Shown: in pieces, positions 57,241 to 64,000 of the stretch
How positions within the stretch are numbered: position 1 is the first letter of the stretch
Layout: each line of letters begins with the position of its first letter
Assembly: GCA_023052935.1 (NCBI GenBank)
Contig: CM041292.1
Coordinates: 172,546,900 to 172,610,899 of the forward strand
DNA: 64,000 nucleotides
From: Piezodorus guildinii
Lineage: Eukaryota > Arthropoda > Insecta > Hemiptera > Pentatomidae
Direction: 5' to 3'
The notes under the pieces: generated by a model
Told to the model about the DNA's origin: nothing
Databases searched by the model: none
Seen by the model: the letters and a program-made list of their open reading frames with translations, nothing else
Position numbers and translations under genes: made by a program

Positions 57241-57264
57241 TATATATGTAAGAAGAAGCAATAA
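57241..57264 (-). mobile_element. MITE-B copy 8, terminal piece
   Basis: 'tatatatgtaagaagaagca' resembles the family's left end (ATATAGGTAAGTGAAAG) and completes the element after the Tc1-like insertion. Short, so tentative. Confidence 0.45.
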
Positions 57265-58776
57265 TCTTAAAAATATCATTTTATTTTCTGAGAGTGAAGT
57301 TGTTAAGTTCACAAAGTTTTAGAATATGAACGGTTTATTCAACGATGTTAAAAGATGATTGCTGTTTAAGGGTTTGAAGATGGCTGGCAGGATGGAAGGG
57401 GCTCCTAATGCCGCATACTGATTAAAGAACATAAAGATAGGGCGACACGAAACAGGGCGAAGGAGGAGGAGGAGGACTAAAACGAGGGAGGGAAGATAAC
57501 GCAAAATCTGATTTTATCAAGGGAGCGAAGTGCATTTCAAGGGGTGGGATTTGAAGGAGTTGGCTTCTCTTCCAGTAGTATCTACAAACTTTGTTAGTAT
57601 TGCAGTTCTTGTATTTCGGAATTCAGTTGTTTTGATACACATTGAAATCTATTCAGATAGGATGGGATAATGGGATAGATGATTCGGGTGGTGTTCATAA
57701 ATTCTGTGGCGGTCGTGAAAAACTAGATAACTCAAGTTATATTCAAAATGAGTTAACTTCACGTATCGCTCCCACAGACCTTCTACGTCGTGTTAAATTG
57801 GTTAAAGAAATTTCTTGGTGGAAGAAAGCTGTTATTAATAGCTCTATTTTTGTATTACGTAAAACTTTAAGTCGCTCACCTGTAAACTGAAGATTTTGAC
57901 TTCATCACAGAATCAGTAGCGATCAAATAGTGAAGAAAACTATTTATTACCCGACCTTTTGACCTACGTTGTGGGTATTTATAGCTATAATCTATTCAGG
58001 GCTGAGACGTTTGATTTGAGTTGAGAAGTAACTAAAAGAAATTTTTTACGAAAATAATACTTTGACACATTTGTGATCTAATCGTATAGTTTTACCGAAG
58101 TTCGTCAATCAATTTCATCTAAAGAACACTCAAATCCTTTATAAAATTGTCAAATCAACAAAAATTTTCATACAGAATAAAAATAATATCGTAATATTTT
58201 TTTTATTTTTAACATAAGTACAATTGATAAATAAAAAAAAATAAAAAAATGTATAATATTTTATTCCTTGACATAATTTTTATCTGAGTGACTTTGTTAT
58301 AGTAGATTGTTGTAATTTTTTAAAATATTGAAAAAATCTTCACAAGAATTTGTCGAATTATATTTGATACATAAAATGGCTTTCAAAGTTTCAATACTTA
58401 ATTTGGATTTTTCCGATGTCCACTCTTGATTTACTGTAGAAGAAACGTATAATTTTGTTTTGATTCTTAAAGATTTTTAAATTTAAATTTTAAATTAATT
58501 TGTGATTATCTAACTGTTATTTAGTAAACTACAATATTATATGTCTATGGGAGTTGAAAAAATACTAAAATTTTGTTAACACTTACAGTTACAAATATTC
58601 GTTTCACATCGGAAATATATCGCCGAATTAATTTGCCCTAAACATAATTTACATGAACATATTTGACTGTTGTTTATAACGAAATTAGTTCGATTGACTT
58701 AAAATATTTGCAAAATTTTATTCGTATATTTCTTTTAATGTTAAGGTCGGTACTTTTTGTCATCAATATAAAATAT
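57265..58776. other. Unassigned AT-rich DNA
   Basis: Holds a GGA microsatellite at about 57,462-57,474 and the open frame listed at 57,642. Otherwise nothing is recognised. Confidence 0.5.
57642..57890 (+). CDS. Unrecognised open frame, 82 codons
   Basis: A coding-like frame with peptides GWDNGIDDSGGVHKFCGG and RIAPTDLLRRVKLVKEISWW, Lys/Arg-rich and less AT-rich than the flanks. It could be the C-terminal end of a transposon protein or an orphan exon. I recognise no family and cannot show that it is expressed. Confidence 0.25.
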   Translation: MKSIQIGWDNGIDDSGGVHKFCGGREKLDNSSYIQNELTSRIAPTDLLRRVKLVKEISWWKKAVINSSIFVLRKTLSRSPVN

Positions 58777-59342
58777 TGTTACGGGCTACGGGGTGTGAGA
58801 AATGAACTACTCCAGTTTACAAATTACAAATATTTATTAAATACAGAAAACACAAATACAAAGAGATTATTAACCACTATATTAACAATAATAATGGAAT
58901 CACTAGCTTAACTACTAAACAGTATACATAAAAAAATGAGGTATTCCTAACAAATAAACTACTTACGTAAATTCATACAATCTGTTAGACTTATTCTAGA
59001 ACTTACAACTATAAAACACGTATATAAACTACAGTCTTCTAATTTCCCACCGACCGGTTATCACAATCTTGACACACAGTTTCACTACACTGTCACACTG
59101 TCACGAGTTGTTCACTGTCACTGTTCACTGATACATCCCAGATGCTTGTTGAGCCGGATTAAGACTGACTCACTTAGACTCAGGGGACCCCTATTTGTAC
59201 CACCGCCGAATCTTCTAGACCCGGGCGCAGGTAGGGTGGTGGGCCTTTCCAGGCACTTCGAGGACTGTCCAGGTCCAGAAGTCTCTAGCCTCATCTAGGC
59301 CCCTCCAGGCGTGGTCCACCCGTCATTGTCTTGACCGTAGCA
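58777..59342 (-). repeat. Gypsy copy 2 3' LTR
   Basis: 566 bp, same ends as copy 1 (TGCTAC...GTAACA on the minus strand) with scattered differences, for example 'gtgtgagaaatg' for 'gtgtgcgaaatg'. It is preceded by ATAT, the same four bases that copy 1 duplicated. Confidence 0.93.
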
Positions 59343-59356
59343 CTACCCCCTCCTTA
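59343..59356 (-). other. Polypurine tract of Gypsy copy 2
   Basis: Identical to that of copy 1, abutting the 3' LTR. Confidence 0.9.
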
Positions 59357-62300
59357 GACGTGCTCTGCCCCAGAGCACAGATTGCAGAAGCTGAGCGATG
59401 CTGATCTTCCTCCGATGTAGGTGTTTTGTCTTTCCAGGGGTTGAACGTGCATACCGTTATGATGACTCCAGAGTTGGCGAACGTCTCTTCTACAATGTTC
59501 CTGACAATCCTCCACTCCAGGCCATCGTATCCACAACCCAACTTCGGGATGGCGAGCTTGGTGACACGCAGTTCCAGAAGCTTTCTCCGCAGGTCGTCAA
59601 GACTCCGGCGCAGTGTGTCGTATGTCGGCTTCTGCTCTGATGAACTCTTGGTAACCAAGTAAAACAGGTGCCGGCCTTCATGCTCTTGATGGAGAGTCTT
59701 CCCAACTCTTGGTCCCTGGCGTTCCAGCTCTTCAATTCCAGCGAACTTCTTCCTGAAGACCGTCGCAATCCCCGGGAATTCCTCAGATGTTCGGCGACAC
59801 AGTGTGCTAGAGCATAGTCTACCGGTAACGAGAATATGTCCCTGTAAACTGTCTGCGTTACCCTACGGGAGTCTGGCGCCTTAGGATGGGGAGTTAGGTC
59901 CTTGCCGGTGAGGTTCCTCACTTGCTGTTCCTCTGTAGGGCCATGGTTTCCCTTGTATGGAGCCAATCGGTTGAAATGGACTACCTTGGGTTTTCCTTTG
60001 GGCTGCTTCCTGATCCTATAGATGACATCATTGATCCTCTTGATGACTTCATACGGTCCGTCCCAGGAGTTTTGAAGTTTCGGTGAGTAGCCTTGCCTTC
60101 TTCGAGGATCGTGTAGCCAGACCAAGTCTCCAGGTTGGAAGCCACCTTTCTCTGCCTTGATGTCATAACGCTCCTTCATTCTGTCACTTGCTCCCTGGAT
60201 GTTTGTGCGAACCTTCTCGTGAATAGTGTTCATTCGCTTCCGTAGGTTCGTGACGTAGTCTTCTCCGGCGACCTCCTCATCAGGCTTGAAACCGAATTTC
60301 AGATCGCAAGGCAAGCGTAGTTCCCTGCCGAACACGACATTGGCGGGGGTCTGCCCTGTCGTTTCATTAACTGAACTACGATAGGCTAGCAGGAACAGAT
60401 GAAGATATTGGTCCCAGTCTCGCTGATGGTCAGAAACTACCTTGGCCAAATATCGACCCATCGTCCTGTTCATGCGCTCTACCATGCCGTCGGACTGAGG
60501 GTGAAGAGGCGTCGTTCTGGTCTTCCGTATTCCTAGAGCCTCGCACATCCTGGTGAAGACTGCCGACTCAAAGTTTCTTCCTTGGTCAGCATGAAGTTCC
60601 ATGGGCACCCCAAACCGACTGACGAGCTGCTTCACGAGAACATCGGCAACCGTGGCGGCCTCCTGATTCGGAAGGGCGTAAGCTTCCACCCACTTTGAAA
60701 AATAATCCATGGCCACGAGAATATATCGGTTGCCATTATCTGTCACAGGAAAAGGGCCAGCGATGTCTACCGCTATTCTCTCGAATGGTGCTCCTACGTT
60801 GTATTTCTTCATAGGTGCCTTCTTTTTCCTTATCGGTCCATTAGAGGCGGCACAAGTTGCACACCGCCGGCACCAATCTAACACATCGTCCTTGAGGTTT
60901 GCCCAGTAAAAGCGTTCCCGAACCTTTTCTAATGTCCGGTGAACTCCAAGGTGGCCACCAGATGCTCCATCATGTAGTTCCCTCAGTACTTCGGGCACTT
61001 TAATCTTTGGTACGATGAGTTGTAGTCTCCGCTGATCTCCCTCCGTGTTCTCCAATGCTCGTTTCAGCAGACCTTTGTCCAGTAGAATGGAGTCCCATTG
61101 AGCCCAATAGGTTTTTATATTTTTCGACATTGGAGCAACATCCTGCCAGCTTGGTCTCCTTTGGCCTGATAGCTTCCATTCCCTTATTTGTTTCAAGTCC
61201 GGGTCCTCGTCCTGTTCCTTTGCCACTTGTGTGTCCTGCCAACCGTCGGTAACGACCGTAGTCCGCAACACTGTTGCTTGCTTTTCTTCTTGTCGAGAAC
61301 AATGCTTGCATTCCCCATCACAGGGTCTCCTTGAGAGCGCATCCGCATTCCGGTGACTCGTTCCAGAACGATGAGCAGATTCGAAGTCATATTCCTGAAG
61401 GCGCTCGATCCACCGTGCAACTTGTCCCTCCGGTGACTTGAATCGCAGCAGCCACATTAGAGCTGCGTGGTCCGTTCTCAGTAGAAATCTTCTTCCATAC
61501 AGGTATTTATGAAAGTGCTCTATGGACTTAACCACTGCCAGAAGCTCTTTCCTTGTGACACAGTAGTTGCGTTCTGGAGCCGACAGTGCTTTGCTGAAGT
61601 ACCCAATAACCTTTTCTTCCCCGTCTTGGAGTTGGGAAAGGACGCTTCCAATAGCAGTGTTGCTGGCATCTGTATCAAGAATGAACTTGCCCTCGGGACG
61701 TGGATAGCTTAGAATAGGCGCACTACTCAATTTCTTCTTTAACTCCTCAAATGAAGCCTGACACTCGCGATCCCAAAGGAAAGTCCGTTTTTCCTCAGTG
61801 AGCCTGGTAAGAGGTTTTGCGATGTTGGCGAATCCTTTCACGTACCTCCTGTAGTAGGTGCAGAGTCCGAGGAAACTTCTCACTTGGTGCTTATCTCGAG
61901 GTGCTGGCCAATTGGTGATCGCTGTAATCTTCTCTGGGTCAACAGCAACTCCGTTGTCTGATACAACATGCCCCAGGTAGTTGACTTGCCTTCGGAAGAG
62001 ATTGCACTTCTTCGGGTTCAGTTTTAGATTGGCTGCACGCAGCCGTTCGAAGACCCGCTCCAGATTCTCCAGATGGTGAGTAAAGGATTTTCCCAGTACA
62101 ATGATGTCGTCCAAGTAAACCAGGCATATCTCCCAAGAAAGGCCTCTTAAGACGCTTTCCATCAGCCTCTCGAACGTTGCAGGAGCATTGCAAAGCCCGA
62201 ATGGCATTACCGTGAATTGCCAGAGGCCAGTGCCGATTGAAAATGCCGTCTTCTCCTTATCTTCCGGTGCCAATCCAACCTGCCAATAACCACTGCGGAG

Positions 62301-63541
62301 ATCCAAGGTAGAAAATAGTTTGCAACCCTCTAGTGTGTCCAGCGTGTCGTCAATCCTTGGGAGTGGGTAGCTGTCCTTCTTCGTGGCGTTGTTCAAAAGA
62401 CGGTAATCTACGCAGAATCTTGTCGTCCCATCCTTCTTTTTCACCAGTACGACAGGAGACATCCATGGGCTACTCGAGGGCTCGATGACACCATCATTCG
62501 CCATATCCTTAATAATCTCCTCGGCATCCTTTCGTTTAGCTAGCGGCAGCCTCCTCGGGATCTGTCGGATGGGCTTTGTATCCCCGGTGTCAATTTTGTG
62601 CTGGACGATGTTCGTTCTACCCCGTGGTCCTGAGCTGATCTCGAAAATGTCCTGCCATCGGGTAATCAGTCTCTTCACGATTTCGCTCTGTTCAGGCGAA
62701 AGTTCTCTGCATGATTCCTCCACGAATCCTTTTAATTCTTCGGGTAGTCCTCGTTGCTCGGTGGGGTTGCGTTGTAGCTGTCGGACTACTGAGGTAGCGG
62801 CCGTACATTCTCCGACTGGTGTTCCTCTCTTTAGTGTCACCGGGAAGCTGTTCAGATTCATCAGTCGGATTGGGGTGGTATGTCCGACCTTGATGAGAGA
62901 CCTTGCAACCAGAACACCGCGTCCGACTTCCTGCTCCTCGTGCTTCCCAGGTTCAAGTAGAAGACATTGACCCTCCGGTAGTCGTCCATTGATCGTCCCA
63001 TGCGTCAGAATTTGACTCCGTGCAGGTAAAGTGGTGTCTTCTAGTAGGAGTACTCGTGCATAGAGGTCCTTTCCCTGCCGAAGGATGACCTCTTCGTCTC
63101 CCAGCGTCATCACACCTCTCGACATGTCCAGCTTGATCCCGTATTTGATCATCAAGTCCATGCCGAAGATGACTTCCTCATCTATTTCCGCCACGAGAAC
63201 GCGGTGCTCTAGACGTTGGCCCCCGATGAAGAAAGTGGCAACTGTCTCCCCGTAGACCTCGGCTGGCTGTCCTGTGGCTGTCCGTAACGCCCAAGTGGTA
63301 GGTGACATCTTCTCAGCGTTAACTGCCTTCGGGTTCAGTATTGTCATGGTTGCGCCGGTATCCAGCAGAAAACTCCGCAGCTGCCCGTTCACCATTCCAT
63401 CCACATAAAAACTATTTGTCTTGCTCCCTATTGTCGCGATTCTCACGGCGACCCTGGGGCCTTCGATGCTACGGGTTGACAGTTGCCCCTTCCCATCAAC
63501 CCTCCTTAGTTTTCCTGTGGCTTTTTCCGGCTTTCTGGTAG

Positions 63542-63583
63542 GACACTTGCTTCTGGGGTGTCCAAGTTGACCGCAGCTCCAAC
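63542..63583 (-). other. CCHC zinc knuckle of Gag, copy 2
   Basis: Cys-x2-Cys-x4-His-x4-Cys, the RNA-binding knuckle of nucleocapsid. The corresponding bases in copy 1 (53,762-53,804) are read in a different frame. Confidence 0.9.
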
Positions 63584-64000
63584 AGCGTATCTCATTTTTG
63601 CGTGTCCTGAGGGCTTCCAAAACCTTTGTTACTATGCCCTCGATGGTGGAGGCCGCGTTACGCTCCGCTTCTGCCGCTCGAACTCGTGCATGTCCACGGA
63701 CTGACTGCCTGACAGCCTCGAATTCCATGGCCTGCGACAATGCATCGCCCAAAGTTTTAGGGCGTGCGAGTTTCACTGCCTGTTGGGTTTCCGGGTCTCG
63801 AAGTCCATCCAGGAATTTGTCGATAGCCAAGCTCTCGTAGACGTCGTCGGTGACCGTTGGGTAGGCATTCCTCACTAGCCGGGCGATATCTGCTTCAAAT
63901 TCCTGCAGCGTCTCGTTGGTCTTCTGGACCCTGTTCTTTAACTGGGAACGGTATAGTTGGTCCATGTGGCGATGGCCGAAACGCATCTCCAGTCTTCTCA

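Larger units (their letters stand above)
59323..64000 (-). pseudogene. Gag-Pol with macro domain (copy 2), frameshifted and cut by the window edge
   Basis: Very similar to copy 1 from mid-Gag to the end. Unlike copy 1 it has an intact Gag zinc knuckle, CWSCGQLGHPRSKC (63,542-63,583). Protease DTGAT, RT YLDD, RNase H, integrase and GPY/F are uninterrupted. A run of four C at 59,770-59,773, where copy 1 has five, shifts the frame just after the Asn-Ser-Arg-Gly at the start of the macro domain's ADP-ribose loop. The shifted frame stops at 59,490. The remaining macro domain, with the catalytic Lys and Asp codons, is still readable at 59,323-59,658. The 5' end and 5' LTR lie beyond the window. Confidence 0.92.

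Overview
The window is AT-rich, intron-poor-in-exons, repeat-dense eukaryotic DNA. The single host coding segment I can defend is an internal exon of Pellino (47,077-47,206, + strand). The transposon spectrum (Ty3/Gypsy, Jockey/CR1-like and R2-like LINEs, mariner, Tc1-like, piggyBac-like, tRNA-derived SINEs) points to an arthropod, most likely an insect. I cannot name the species. There are no operons, bacterial promoters or CRISPR arrays. Most short open frames are chance frames in AT-rich DNA.

Layout. 1-9.8 kb: degenerate LINE pieces (RNase H fragment near 0.4 kb, a LINE 3' end near 6.2 kb), two SINE-1 copies and much unassigned DNA. 9.8-18 kb: repeat A, a Jockey-like LINE fragment, MITE-B copies, a TTAA-flanked piggyBac-like MITE and the first foldback element. 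18-34.4 kb: SINE-1, SINE-2, mariner remnants, a LINE RT scrap, a second type of foldback and a long (AT)n tract. 34.4-48.5 kb: retroposon D, MITE-B, an internally deleted mariner, an R2-like LINE C-terminus, a 130-bp foldback MITE, a CR1/L2-like LINE 3' end, then the Pellino exon. 48.5-57.3 kb: a nested stack in which MITE-B is split by a nearly intact Ty3/Gypsy element and by a Tc1-like element; the Tc1-like element is itself hit by a LINE, and the Gypsy 3' LTR by a foldback element. 58.8-64.0 kb: a second, closely related Ty3/Gypsy copy running off the right edge.

The main discovery is in the Ty3/Gypsy family. Its single Gag-Pol frame (SAP-like motif, coiled coil, capsid-like region, protease, RT, RNase H, integrase) continues past the integrase C-terminus into a complete macro domain of the OARD1/TARG1 type, with the Lys and Asp that are catalytic in that family both present. 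The frame then reads through the polypurine tract and stops 20 bp inside the 3' LTR. Copy 1 keeps the macro domain but has lost its Gag zinc knuckle to two compensating indels. Copy 2 keeps the zinc knuckle but has a 1-bp frameshift in the macro domain. The two LTRs of copy 1 look identical apart from the foldback insertion, so the element is young.

The second theme is a set of short elements carrying hammerhead-ribozyme-like cores (CUGANGA, stem II, GAAAC GU[U/C]), as known from Penelope-like elements and retrozymes. One is a foldback element that jumped into the Gypsy LTR after that LTR was formed, with a 14-bp target duplication and an exact empty site in the partner LTR.
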